Source: Fodinibius sp052060035
GTDB taxonomy: Bacteria > Bacteroidota > Rhodothermia > Balneolales > Balneolaceae
Assembly: GCF_052060035.1 (NCBI RefSeq)
Contig: NZ_JBPOEA010000002.1
Span: forward strand, 186,001 to 250,000
Length of the DNA stretch: 64,000 nucleotides
Reading direction: 5' to 3'
Part shown: positions 8,801 through 17,406 of the stretch, one piece after another
Layout of the letters: each line of letters starts with the position of its first letter
How positions within the stretch are numbered: the first letter of the stretch is position 1
The notes under the pieces: model-generated
Database searches by the model: none
The model's input: the letters and a program-made list of their open reading frames with translations, nothing else
What the model was told of the DNA's origin: nothing
Translations under genes and position numbers: made by a program

Positions 8801-8985
8801 CCATTGGTGATCATATCAAAAGCGTTAAGATATCTGCTGTAGGACGTAATTTACTAACGTTTACCGATTACTCGGGCTATGATCCGGAAGTAGCATTAAG
8901 AACAAATGCTTCTAACTTCCGAATTGATGAGTTTGCTTATCCTAATTTTAGGACCTTTAGTGGATCAATCGAGGTCAGACTATAA
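5893..8985 (+). CDS. SusC/RagA-family TonB-dependent receptor
   Basis: 1030 residues from the ATG at 5893. An upstream ATG at 5845 would put a polar, Asn-rich 16-residue stretch before the signal peptide MLRKLLCLIFFSVVFAGSS, so the later start is preferred. After cleavage near SLAQG come a CarboxypepD_reg-like domain (GTVTDARTGDTMPGVNVLI), the SusC linker LEEVVVTGVGQGTQTKK, and a plug with RLRGSTSINGDQEPLVIVDG and ESIEVVKGAAAASLYGS. A long barrel ends in FSGSIEVRL. It should import a ligand together with the SusD-like lipoprotein 27 bp downstream. No sigma/anti-sigma pair or degradative enzyme is adjacent, so the ligand is unknown. Confidence 0.96.
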   Translation: MLRKLLCLIFFSVVFAGSSLAQGSISGTVTDARTGDTMPGVNVLITELERGAATGAEGNFEIQNVPSGTYTVRATFVGYTPYTTQVEVGSGEVTLNISLKQDVAGLEEVVVTGVGQGTQTKKLGFSVSKIGETELSEVPSTNVGSALYGKTSGISITSASGDPASSPSIRLRGSTSINGDQEPLVIVDGVITNGGLQDINMQDVESIEVVKGAAAASLYGSLAGNGVIQVITKKAGENTNKPSVTFRTEYGVSQIAKDYPVATTHPWVENATLTSDGNYIDSWPGYGQFDSDRTFDNEYPVSYDNVDAIFTGKAYNTNYVRLGGNSQGFNYSASYEGLTQGGVVEPLEDYKRHSIRFNAEYNEVERFTFSLSSSYVTSEFPYFNEQGQGANYFYSALTAPPYVSLLEKNADGSYTNNPTGYGVASSNWQNPLYVAENRLRMTDRDRIVGGLTVNYDLTDWLSVNARQSMDRRLQQYNDHTPVGYQTPTPSTFFNNGYEYIEDIDESTYITEVWAQFNQQIGEDINLDGTLKYLYEDRNYTNNWTQGYNYSVSGIRDIGATDPNNYSASSTLEEERVENYIANVDVDYQDKIIVGAMVRRDGSSLFGSEERWQTYYRGSLAYRLTEDIDINNVNELKLRASYGISGQRPPFDAQYETYTPTGTALAPNTLGNNEIKPSVVAETEFGLDATFLERFNFTANYAITNVTNDYLLVPLTGTSQFANQWQNVGEIENKSLEFTLGGQILSTKDLTWDANVSFTSVSQKVTDLGGAPAFTRGTGLDAAIDLFRFEEGVSYGAMYGEKLITSVDQLTVDDNGNVLNIAGGYSVEDFTTNELGHVVLEQDQGTQAERPMYLVDENGSPVITQIGDTQADFQVGFTSNFKYKGLSLFMVWDWSQGGDVYNYTRQLMYNRYLHQDLEDYTRSGLDPQYALANDGLYNGSEATSHFVEDASFVKLREASISYTVSNDMLGAIGDHIKSVKISAVGRNLLTFTDYSGYDPEVALRTNASNFRIDEFAYPNFRTFSGSIEVRL

Positions 8986-9012
8986 ATTTAATACATTAAA
9001 CACTTGAACATT

Positions 9013-10794
9013 ATGAGAAAACTAAAATATTCAATCCTTGTTGTTATTCTATTGGTAGGTAGCCTCTTTTTTAAGGGCTGTCAGGATTTAAATGTTGCTA
9101 ATACGAATGAACCAACAAGAGAAGCCGTTTTAGGCGATGTGAATAATACTCTTAAGTTGTTAAGAGGTGGCTTCCAAGATGCTACAGGTGCAGCAGTTAG
9201 TGACTGGGGAGTAGCAATGCATCACTTATCAGATCAAGCTACAGCTACAAATGCGTTTAGATCGTATTGGCCCGATTTTTCGGGACAGCCAAGGCGGGCT
9301 ATTAATAATACCACCGCTTATTCTGCAGAAGCTGCAATAAATACCTACTGGGGTAGCATGAATTCTAGTATCGCAACGGCCAATCAGTTTATTGCACTGA
9401 TTGAGCAGGAAGGTACAGAGTTTGTTGATAATGGTGATAATCTGACCAAGCAGATACAATCGCAGGCATATTTCTTACGTGGTTTTTCACGTGGTTATCT
9501 TGGCTTAATCTATGACCAAGCTTATATGCTTGAGGCAAGTACTGATGGTCCACCAGAAAATCCAGAATTCAGTGATTATACCACTGTCATTGATGGAGCA
9601 GTATCAGATATAGATAGAGCAATCACACTTGCAAACGAATTCGAATCTGATACGGGCTTAAATTTCACATTTGCTTCTATGCCGAATACAGGTGATTCGT
9701 GGAGCAAGGCTGAATACGTCGAAATACTAAATTCTCTTGCTGCACGGTTTCTTGCTGGTAAGGCCAGAACTCCTTCGGAAGCACAAAATGTGGATTGGAA
9801 CCGAGTAGAAACCTATGCTGACAATGGTCTCGGAGGTCAAAATGCGACTTCTGGGCTACTCGATTGGACGGCAAGTAATGTTGGGTCCAGTGGCGCCTAT
9901 GCTAATGATTTAGCTGATTGGCTTAACTTTGCAGTGACCTGTGGTGATGGGTTAAGTACATGTGCTGGATATAATCCAACGGATGTTAAGCAAATTCACT
10001 TGCTTGATCCTGATTACCCGGTTAATTACCCCGTTGATCAAGCCAGCTCAGGCGAAGCCAGTCTTGATCCCGCACAATCTGACGATCCACGATTGGATTA
10101 TTTTGTATACACTACAAATCCCGGTTACTTGGATGTAACACGTGATCCAACCTTGTTTACCAATTATTTTAGTTTGCGTTATTTTGCAAACAATGACTGG
10201 TGGCCAAGTTCTTATGGGGTAACACTCATTACTTCTGTAGAGGTTGATATGTTGAAAGCTGAAGCTCAGCTAATGCAAGACAATCCAGCTGGGGCTGCAA
10301 CAACATTGAATAATTCTACTGCAGGTGATGGTACCATTTCATTAAGTATTGATTTGCCAAGTGTACAGTTGGGCTTTATGGGTTCAAATGGTATGTCAGG
10401 TGGTCATAGTCTTACAGGAACCGAGAGTACTGAACGATTCCAGTGGGCCTTACTCCGCGAATATTCGGTAGAGCTTAGCCTTATGGGGGGTACTGGTCTC
10501 CAATGGTATTTCATGAGACGTCATGATTTACTACAGCCCGGTACACCAACGATGTTCCCCGTACCTGGTCAAGAATTGGAGCTAACAGGAAGAGATAATT
10601 ATACTTATGGCGGCGCCGGCAATGCTGGTAGTGTAGGTTCTGCTGCTGGGAATAATGAATGGAGAGAGCTTGCTGATAAAGCCTTTGGTTCATCAGCAAA
10701 AATAGTGAACCAAGAAGATGAAATATATAAGGCTAATTTGGACTTGGATATTGAAGCACCTTCGAAGTCGACTAAAGGTGCAGTTCAAAAATAA
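9013..10794 (+). CDS. SusD/RagB-family outer-membrane lipoprotein
   Basis: 593 residues from the ATG at 9013; the frame also opens at a TTG three codons earlier, which is less likely. The lipoprotein signal MRKLKYSILVVILLVGSLFF ends in KGC. The sequence is longer and more divergent than the first SusD but keeps helical repeats (SQAYFLRGFSRGYLGLIYDQ) and the late segment RFQWALLREYSVELSLMG. It forms a pair with the SusC gene just upstream and is closed by a terminator. Its length and sequence suggest the SusD-like/RagB subgroup with a large ligand-binding insert. Confidence 0.9.
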   Translation: MRKLKYSILVVILLVGSLFFKGCQDLNVANTNEPTREAVLGDVNNTLKLLRGGFQDATGAAVSDWGVAMHHLSDQATATNAFRSYWPDFSGQPRRAINNTTAYSAEAAINTYWGSMNSSIATANQFIALIEQEGTEFVDNGDNLTKQIQSQAYFLRGFSRGYLGLIYDQAYMLEASTDGPPENPEFSDYTTVIDGAVSDIDRAITLANEFESDTGLNFTFASMPNTGDSWSKAEYVEILNSLAARFLAGKARTPSEAQNVDWNRVETYADNGLGGQNATSGLLDWTASNVGSSGAYANDLADWLNFAVTCGDGLSTCAGYNPTDVKQIHLLDPDYPVNYPVDQASSGEASLDPAQSDDPRLDYFVYTTNPGYLDVTRDPTLFTNYFSLRYFANNDWWPSSYGVTLITSVEVDMLKAEAQLMQDNPAGAATTLNNSTAGDGTISLSIDLPSVQLGFMGSNGMSGGHSLTGTESTERFQWALLREYSVELSLMGGTGLQWYFMRRHDLLQPGTPTMFPVPGQELELTGRDNYTYGGAGNAGSVGSAAGNNEWRELADKAFGSSAKIVNQEDEIYKANLDLDIEAPSKSTKGAVQK

Positions 10795-10820
10795 ACTGAG
10801 ATATCTTCTCAATTAAATTA

Positions 10821-10852
10821 AGGCCCGGCAAAAATTTGTCGGGCCTTTTTTT
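10821..10852 (+). terminator. Rho-independent terminator after the second susCD pair
   Basis: A 10-bp stem AGGCCCGGCA / TGTCGGGCCT (one G-U) with an AAAATT loop runs into seven T. It lies 27 bp after the susD stop. Confidence 0.9.
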
Positions 10853-10927
10853 ATAAGCTATTTTCATATTCAAATTTTATAGTAGGTATTTGTAACAAGA
10901 CTTTGGTAAAGTTCAACAATAAGAAAT

Positions 10928-11401
10928 ATGAATTTAAAAAAAATTAGTTATCTGTTATTGGTATTAATAGTTGGGTGTACTTCATTAAACCATGAATCTT
11001 ATGAAGGAAAAAAAATTGAGATAAATTATCTTCACAAGGATGGATTTATAGAGGGGGATTGGATTGAGATTGATGGTTTTAAGTTTACCCATTTAGAAAG
11101 AATGAATAATGTGATGGATAATAATTATGCCGTTCCAACATCGGAAGTGATTAAAGATTCATTAGGGCCAGAGAAAGTATTTAAGTCAGATTTTAATAGT
11201 CTTTCAATTGCCATAATGCTGGCTAATAAACTTGAAAAAAGAAGTGAATCAGATCAAGACTCGAGTGAGAATTTGTTAATCACAAATAAACCATTACTAA
11301 TGACTAATGGGAAATTACGAATCATGAAAAAAGACAGTACGATTTTTAGAGTGCAAACTTCCAAAAATTATCCTGCAGAGATAGAAGTGTTAGAAATGTA
11401 A
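10928..11401 (+). CDS. Hypothetical lipoprotein
   Basis: 157 residues, family not recognised. The N-terminus MNLKKISYLLLVLIVGC is a clear lipoprotein signal, so the product should be anchored in the inner or outer membrane facing the periplasm. The rest is polar and Lys/Glu/Asn-rich with no repeats or motif that I know. Its base composition is more AT-rich than the neighbouring susCD genes. It stands alone between two terminators (10821 and 11556), so it is probably its own transcription unit. Confidence 0.7.
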   Translation: MNLKKISYLLLVLIVGCTSLNHESYEGKKIEINYLHKDGFIEGDWIEIDGFKFTHLERMNNVMDNNYAVPTSEVIKDSLGPEKVFKSDFNSLSIAIMLANKLEKRSESDQDSSENLLITNKPLLMTNGKLRIMKKDSTIFRVQTSKNYPAEIEVLEM

Positions 11402-11555
11402 CTAAAATTTAGTAGCAAGAATTTAGTTGCCGATATAGACCCATTATAGACACGGCAACGGGTGATGATAATGCGATAAGCGCATTAAACAACTCGCGTG
11501 ATTATTTGATCCAACTCCTGTAAATCAATAGGGGATAAAACAACCTTAAATTATG

Positions 11556-11586
11556 AAGCCGCCTCGTTTACGGGGCGGCTTTTTTT
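11556..11586 (+). terminator. Rho-independent terminator
   Basis: AAGCCGCCTCG, loop TTTA, CGGGGCGGCT and a T run. It is the same hairpin as at 2629, with a one-base change in the loop. It lies about 155 bp after the lipoprotein gene; the sequence in between shows nothing. Confidence 0.85.
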
Positions 11587-11687
11587 ATTAATCTGAAGAT
11601 ATAAGAAAATCTTTACAGAATATACAAGCAACAACAGCTAAACTAAGGGTTGCTCTAATTCGGGTACAAAGGAGTACAATATCCCCG

Positions 11688-13127
11688 CTACAGGTTACGT
11701 CGCATAATAAGTCCCGATAACCAGAGATCAATCTGTTGGTATTGCAGCGTAAAGTATGATTGTGATCGCCTGAGAATGTAGTGATCAAAGGGAAAGAATT
11801 CGTTTTTATTTCTTGGTTCAAAGAAATAAAAATTTCTCTCGGGATCAGATCGGTTGTATGAGTACGACCAATACATTTGGTCTAATCGTTCATTGACGTA
11901 CCAAGGCGGGCCCAACAGAATATACATCATACCGGGATCTGTTTTCCACCCTTCCTTAAAGTTCGAAAACTGTTTATTGGCCTCTTCTACTCGATTATAA
12001 AACTTTTTAATCACACTTCGACCTTGACCTTTATTCCCAATATTTTTCAACCAAAACCGATCCACAGCCTGCTTTAGCGAATCAGTATTGGTTATGGCCA
12101 TAAGCTTTTCATACTCTTTTTCTTTCATCAGATAAATCAGAGGTTGAGCCAGCTCTCGTGCTGTTTGTATGGAGGGATAGTTTTTACTTTTGACAGCAAA
12201 ATCGCGGGCCTTGAATGCTTCCCCATTTTCATCGGAAGGTTTGTTGGTCTGTACCTCAAATCGGTAGTTGCCTCGGGCCTGGTTGCCAAAAGTGAATTCA
12301 ATGAGTACATTGCCCGGTTCAACCAGTTTACGCTGCGTAGATTGGATAACTTCTTCTTGATTATAATCGATACCCTTGTACTGGATACTCGATGGGCTGT
12401 AATTATTATAGTGCATCGGCCGGGCGTATGAAGTATCTGACTTGAAATGGAGTAATCTTGACTCTATGGTAAGCGGTTCGCTGGAATTATTATTGGTGAC
12501 CTGGAATACAAACTTCAGCGAATCCACTCGGCCGGGCACATCATAAGTGGTAATAGGGGACCAGTCCGGATTATCTGCGCTCATATTTTTCCCTTCCATC
12601 CGAATATTGGTCAGATTGGATATATTATTTTCGGGGTTTGGTAAATAGGTTTCGGTGGAATGCGTAATCTTTTTATCTGAGCTTTGATCAGTAAGGGTGA
12701 AATTAATGGTATAGCGTCCCGGCTTTACATCGAGTTCTTGCTCAAAGGTATGTATTTGCTGGCTGTAAACGATATTGGGATCTTCTCTTTTGATATCAAT
12801 TTGGTAGCGTTTAGAACCGATGATATTATCGGGATTTGTTTGGTTTACAATCTGAACATCAATGGTCACATTAGAAATATAGTTTTCCCCTTCTTTATTA
12901 TAAATTAAGCTTCCCAATACTATATCAGCGGCGATATCTATTTTAGGCTCTCCCTGTTCGTCAATTAAGCCGATGGCAGAGAACCGTACTTCGGGATACC
13001 CATCTATAAAATTATAACTTGAACCACGCTCAATATCGGGGTTCATAGATTTAGCACAGCCCATTACCCCAATCCCAAGGATCAGGAGGTATGGGATGAG
13101 TTTCGTTATTGACATATAAGAGTTCAT
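11688..13127 (-). CDS. GWxTD domain-containing lipoprotein
   Basis: 479 residues. The signal (MSITKLIPYLLILGIGVMGC from the second ATG at 13115, or 12 bases earlier at 13127) ends in a lipobox Cys. The middle part is beta-rich. The C-terminal domain carries the family signature EGWKTDPGMMYILLGPP followed by WSYSYNRSDPERNFYFFEP, which defines the GWxTD proteins. These are secreted or lipid-anchored proteins of Bacteroidota, Acidobacteriota and relatives with no established function. The gene is divergent from pyk and has no operon partner in the window. Confidence 0.88.
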   Translation of the reverse strand: MNSYMSITKLIPYLLILGIGVMGCAKSMNPDIERGSSYNFIDGYPEVRFSAIGLIDEQGEPKIDIAADIVLGSLIYNKEGENYISNVTIDVQIVNQTNPDNIIGSKRYQIDIKREDPNIVYSQQIHTFEQELDVKPGRYTINFTLTDQSSDKKITHSTETYLPNPENNISNLTNIRMEGKNMSADNPDWSPITTYDVPGRVDSLKFVFQVTNNNSSEPLTIESRLLHFKSDTSYARPMHYNNYSPSSIQYKGIDYNQEEVIQSTQRKLVEPGNVLIEFTFGNQARGNYRFEVQTNKPSDENGEAFKARDFAVKSKNYPSIQTARELAQPLIYLMKEKEYEKLMAITNTDSLKQAVDRFWLKNIGNKGQGRSVIKKFYNRVEEANKQFSNFKEGWKTDPGMMYILLGPPWYVNERLDQMYWSYSYNRSDPERNFYFFEPRNKNEFFPFDHYILRRSQSYFTLQYQQIDLWLSGLIMRRNL

Positions 13128-13364
13128 ACGTGATACAGTTTAAGAATCTTGGAAAGACCTACCATCATAATCCAATTTTAAATATACCAATTGCGTAAAA
13201 CTTTTAAAGAATTACTTCAGCTACATCGAAGAGTTCAGTATATCCGATAACGTTTATAGTTATAATTTCATACATTGGAATGTCTTTATAAAACCATTAT
13301 ATACGGCAAAACATTTCTTAGCGTAGTTAGAAAGATAATTTGTACAGTTAAACAGTAGAATTAC

Positions 13365-14798
13365 ATGAGTATTAGCGAACGACGAACAAAAATTGTTTGC
13401 ACCCTTGGGCCGAGCAGTAATACCGAAGAAAAGATTGATCAACTGGTGAGAAACGGGATGAATATTGCTCGGATTAATTTTTCGCATGGTACCCACGAAG
13501 ATAATGGCAAGGTTATCCATAACGTAAGAAAAGTAGCTGATCGCTATGGCGTTAGCCTTCCAATTTTAGCTGACCTGCAGGGTCCTAAAATTCGGATTGG
13601 AAATATGAAAGAGGGGGGACAGGAAGTAGCGTCGGGAGATTATGTTACGCTAACAACCGAAGATATTGAAGGTACCTCGGAGACGATACCGGTGGATTAT
13701 AAAGGATTGATTAACGATGCTGTTGAAGGGAATAGGTTACTCATTGATGATGGACTGCTTGAGTTAAAGGTGATCAAAAAAAATGAATCATCATTGGTAG
13801 CCCAGGTGGTGGTTGGAGGATTGTTAAAATCACGCAAGGGACTCAATTTGCCGGATGTTGATTTGTCGATGTCTTCGTTGACCGAAAAGGATATCAAGGA
13901 TCTGGAGTACGCCGTTTCGCAAGACGTAGATTATGTAGCCATGTCGTTTGTTCGCTCTGCGGATGATATCCAGGAGGTTATTTCAAGAGTACGGGCCGAG
14001 GGTTCCAACGCGGGCATTGTTGCAAAAATCGAAAAGCCCGAAGCGATTACGGTTATTGATGATATCATCGAAGAATCGAGCGGTATCATGGTAGCCCGCG
14101 GCGATCTGGGGATAGAGATTGCCAGTGAAAGAGTTCCCATGGTGCAGAAGAATATTATTGATAAGTGTCGGCAGGCTGGCAAGCCGGTGATCACCGCTAC
14201 ACAGATGCTTGACTCCATGATCGAGAATCCCCGGCCCACAAGAGCTGAAAGTTCCGATGTGGCCAATGCTGTGCTTGACGGGACCGATGCGGTGATGCTG
14301 TCAGGCGAAACAGCTGCGGGCGACTATCCGGTAGAAGCGGTTAAAACAATGGATAAAATTTGTGGCTTGGTTGAAAAAGATGCCGACCATATTTATAACA
14401 GCCTCAGCTATCGCAAGCCGGAATGGAAAGAGAAACAGGTAATTGAGTCGCTGGCATATTCCTGCGTGATGTTAGCTGAAAATGTGGATGCCAAAGTGAT
14501 TAGTACGATTACGCATTCCGGCAGTACGGCTCGGCGTATTGCAAAGTTTAGGCCGCGCGTACCTATCGTTGCATTTACCGAGAGTGATGAAGTGCGCCAG
14601 CAGCTGGGAATGGTTTGGGGCGTGCAACCCATTAAAATTGATGAAATATTTGATACCGACAAGAGTGTAAAGTTGATGGAAGAACATCTCAAAAACCATG
14701 GATTGGTGAATAAAAATGATCGCGCCATTATTGCCACCGGTATGCCCATCGCTAAAAAAGGTCGTACAAATATGATTAAGGTAAGTACCATCGACTAA
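13365..14798 (+). CDS. pyk: Pyruvate kinase
   Basis: 477 residues, normal length. It transfers phosphate from phosphoenolpyruvate to ADP in the last step of glycolysis. Diagnostic blocks are RTKIVCTLGPSS and NFSHGTHED near the N-terminus, VAKIEKPEAI (the catalytic Lys region), MVARGDLGIEI (metal-binding site), and TATQMLDSMIENPRPTRAE followed by LSGETAAGDYPVEAV. The C-terminal domain (VISTITHSGSTARRIAKFRP) is complete. The start ATG is the only one before the conserved TKIVCTLG segment. The next gene begins 22 bp downstream on the same strand. Confidence 0.98.
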   Translation: MSISERRTKIVCTLGPSSNTEEKIDQLVRNGMNIARINFSHGTHEDNGKVIHNVRKVADRYGVSLPILADLQGPKIRIGNMKEGGQEVASGDYVTLTTEDIEGTSETIPVDYKGLINDAVEGNRLLIDDGLLELKVIKKNESSLVAQVVVGGLLKSRKGLNLPDVDLSMSSLTEKDIKDLEYAVSQDVDYVAMSFVRSADDIQEVISRVRAEGSNAGIVAKIEKPEAITVIDDIIEESSGIMVARGDLGIEIASERVPMVQKNIIDKCRQAGKPVITATQMLDSMIENPRPTRAESSDVANAVLDGTDAVMLSGETAAGDYPVEAVKTMDKICGLVEKDADHIYNSLSYRKPEWKEKQVIESLAYSCVMLAENVDAKVISTITHSGSTARRIAKFRPRVPIVAFTESDEVRQQLGMVWGVQPIKIDEIFDTDKSVKLMEEHLKNHGLVNKNDRAIIATGMPIAKKGRTNMIKVSTID

Positions 14799-14820
14799 TA
14801 GAAAATTAATGATTTAAATC

Positions 14821-17406
14821 TTGAGGAAGTTTTTTCTCATACTGTTGACAGGGCTATTTTTGGTGGGCTGTGGGAGTGCTCTAACAAGTTCCTGGAATAA
14901 CTTTACGGCTTATTACAATACCTTCTATAATGCCAGGGAGAGCTTCAAATCAGGATTAAAAAAGGTCAATAAGCAACCGGTCACTATTGACCCCTCTACC
15001 CCCGTTCGTATTCATGCAGCCCCCAATAACGCCGGTTATAATGATTTCCAAAATGCAATAGATAAAGGGGCGCAGGTATTGCGTAGGTTTTCCGACTCCA
15101 AATGGGTTGATGATGCTATTTTGTTGATCGGTAAATCTTATTACTACCGACAGGAATTTTACCCGGCGCTACAAAAGTTTGAAGAGCTTATGAATGCGAG
15201 CACTTCTCCCAAATTGATTTCGTATGCTATAATCTGGAAGGGCAGAACCCAGCTTGATTTAAAACAATATTCGGCCGGAATAAGCTATTTGGAATCTGAG
15301 CTTGAACAATATCCTGCAAAGTGGCCGCAAAAGTATAAGGGAGAAATACAGGCTTTGGCCGGCCAGCACCATGCGATGTTACAAAACTGGAATGAGGGGG
15401 TAGACTACTTGTTTGATGCTACTGCAAATATTAATGATAAGGCTTTGCTTGGACGAACGTACTTTTTGTTGGGACAAGTTTTAGAACGGCAAGGGCGCTA
15501 TGGGGAGGCTTTTAATGCTTTTGGAGAGGTTCAAAATAATTTTCCCGATTTTGAATATCTATATTGGTCGAAATTCAAGCAGGCTGATATAGCCAGGGAG
15601 GCCACACGGTTTGATTTAGCTCTCGACATTTTTCAAAAGCTGCGAAGGGATGATAAAAACGTTGATCGCCGGGGGCGGCTTTTATTTGAGATTGCTCAAA
15701 CTTATGCGATGAGTGGAGAGTCGAAACAAGCAGAACAATTATTAAAAAAGTTATTGCATGGGGCTGAAAGTGAGCAGTCACGAGATTTAAAGGCTGACAT
15801 TTATTTTAGGTTGGGCAAGATTTATAGCGATCAATATAATCAATATCAGGTAGCTGCTGCTTATTTTGACTCTTCGTCTACAATTAAAAACGCTTCTCCC
15901 TCAGGGACGGATACGGCAAATCCAAGTGAATTAGCAGATACGTATGGCCAATATACTGAACTGCAAAAGTCGATAAGTCGAGCAGATAGTTTACTAAAAT
16001 TAGGTGCAATGTCGGAGCAAGAATTGGATTCTGCGCTGACGGTCATCCGTACACAAAAGAAACAGGCTCTGGAAGATAAAGAAGGAAAAGAGGAAGCTGC
16101 CATTGCTAATACGCAATTCACGGAAGATGAGGAGACATCAGAGATTCCAACGATGTACGGCTATCTGAATTACAAAAATAGAGAGCTGGTAAGTCAATAT
16201 AAGTCGCAGTTTAGGCTGCGGTGGGGAGAACGTCCGCTTGTTGACAACTGGCGCAGAGCGGAAGCGATTAGAGGGGCAGGTCAACAAGAGGATGTTGGAG
16301 TGGCTAAAAATGACCAATCGATCAATAGGTTAGGGACTGCAGAGTCAGTTATTGAAATGAATCTTGAGGAGATTCCCAGAACTGATGAACAAAAGAATCA
16401 GCTTAGAATTGAGAAGGCTAATGCCCAATATAGTTTGGGTAACTTGTTATTCTTGAATTTGAATATGCCGGATAGTGCACGATACTATTTTCACAAGGTC
16501 CTCAAGAATGATATTGCTAAAGAGCTTCATCCACAGGCTATGTATTCCTTGTTTGAAATATTTTCTACCGAAAATAATGTTGACAGCCTTCAATATTGGG
16601 GGCAAGCTATTCGAGAACAGTTCCCCGGCACAAGGTATGCACGCAGGGTTGAGGTTAGGTTAGGAAATAGTACTGTTGATGTTTTTCAGCAGGATACAAC
16701 TAAGACCTTATTAGATGATTACCATCGCCTGGTCCAGGATACGACTTCCGGCAAACCGGCGAAATTGAGGAAATTAGCATTGAATAATCGTTCTTCTGAT
16801 TTGGCGCCCCATATATTTTACCAATCGATCGAGGCCTATATTGAGCAGGCGAAAAATAAGACGAGTGCAACTAATTCTACGCTAAATGGTTTTTTAGATA
16901 ATAATTCAAGCGATTCGTTAAGAGATGATTCTGTCACAACATCGGCATTAAAAGAACCCCTTCAATTTTCGGGTGCTGCCTGGGATAGCGTGCGAGTAGC
17001 CATTCATCAGTTTGATACGACCTTCTCTAATGCCCAACTGCAACAAAGGGTAGCCAAGTTAAAACAGGTATTGGAAGAGCAACAATCAGAATCACAAAAA
17101 ACGGTCACATGCGAAGATGTGGGAATTTCATTAAGGGTGATTCCCAATATGGATAACTTTTTATCACAGGTCAGCTATCCGAATAAATTAGAAAGGACGT
17201 CTTTGTCAGGAAAGGTAACTTATTCATTTGTGGTGACAAAAGAGGGAAAGGTCCAATCATATGAATTAATCTCACCCAATACCTCCCTGGGTATCGAAGA
17301 GGCCTTCGAAAAGGCTTTTGATGAGCATCTACAGTTTGCGCCCTTGGAAGTACAGCCGGCTCCCGATGAAGTGAGATGCGAGGTATCCTTTCCCATTCAG
17401 CGTTAG
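14821..17406 (+). CDS. PorW/SprE-like TPR lipoprotein with a C-terminal TonB-type domain
   Basis: 861 residues. The start is TTG: an in-frame stop lies two codons upstream (14815) and the TTG opens a good lipoprotein signal, RKFFLILLTGLFLVGC. Next comes SSWNNFTAYYNTFYNARESF, which resembles the N-terminus of PorW/SprE proteins of the type IX secretion and gliding apparatus. Many TPR-like helical repeats follow to about residue 330 and again near 525-620. The last 75 residues (VTYSFVVTKEGKVQSYEL through FAPLEV) look like a TonB/TolA C-terminal fold. The role in T9SS is inferred from similarity only. Its 3' end overlaps the convergent pyrD by four bases. Confidence 0.75.
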   Translation: MRKFFLILLTGLFLVGCGSALTSSWNNFTAYYNTFYNARESFKSGLKKVNKQPVTIDPSTPVRIHAAPNNAGYNDFQNAIDKGAQVLRRFSDSKWVDDAILLIGKSYYYRQEFYPALQKFEELMNASTSPKLISYAIIWKGRTQLDLKQYSAGISYLESELEQYPAKWPQKYKGEIQALAGQHHAMLQNWNEGVDYLFDATANINDKALLGRTYFLLGQVLERQGRYGEAFNAFGEVQNNFPDFEYLYWSKFKQADIAREATRFDLALDIFQKLRRDDKNVDRRGRLLFEIAQTYAMSGESKQAEQLLKKLLHGAESEQSRDLKADIYFRLGKIYSDQYNQYQVAAAYFDSSSTIKNASPSGTDTANPSELADTYGQYTELQKSISRADSLLKLGAMSEQELDSALTVIRTQKKQALEDKEGKEEAAIANTQFTEDEETSEIPTMYGYLNYKNRELVSQYKSQFRLRWGERPLVDNWRRAEAIRGAGQQEDVGVAKNDQSINRLGTAESVIEMNLEEIPRTDEQKNQLRIEKANAQYSLGNLLFLNLNMPDSARYYFHKVLKNDIAKELHPQAMYSLFEIFSTENNVDSLQYWGQAIREQFPGTRYARRVEVRLGNSTVDVFQQDTTKTLLDDYHRLVQDTTSGKPAKLRKLALNNRSSDLAPHIFYQSIEAYIEQAKNKTSATNSTLNGFLDNNSSDSLRDDSVTTSALKEPLQFSGAAWDSVRVAIHQFDTTFSNAQLQQRVAKLKQVLEEQQSESQKTVTCEDVGISLRVIPNMDNFLSQVSYPNKLERTSLSGKVTYSFVVTKEGKVQSYELISPNTSLGIEEAFEKAFDEHLQFAPLEVQPAPDEVRCEVSFPIQR

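Noticed and set aside
11402..11555. Small gene or RNA between the lipoprotein and its terminator
   Set aside because: No start, frame or stable fold could be seen.
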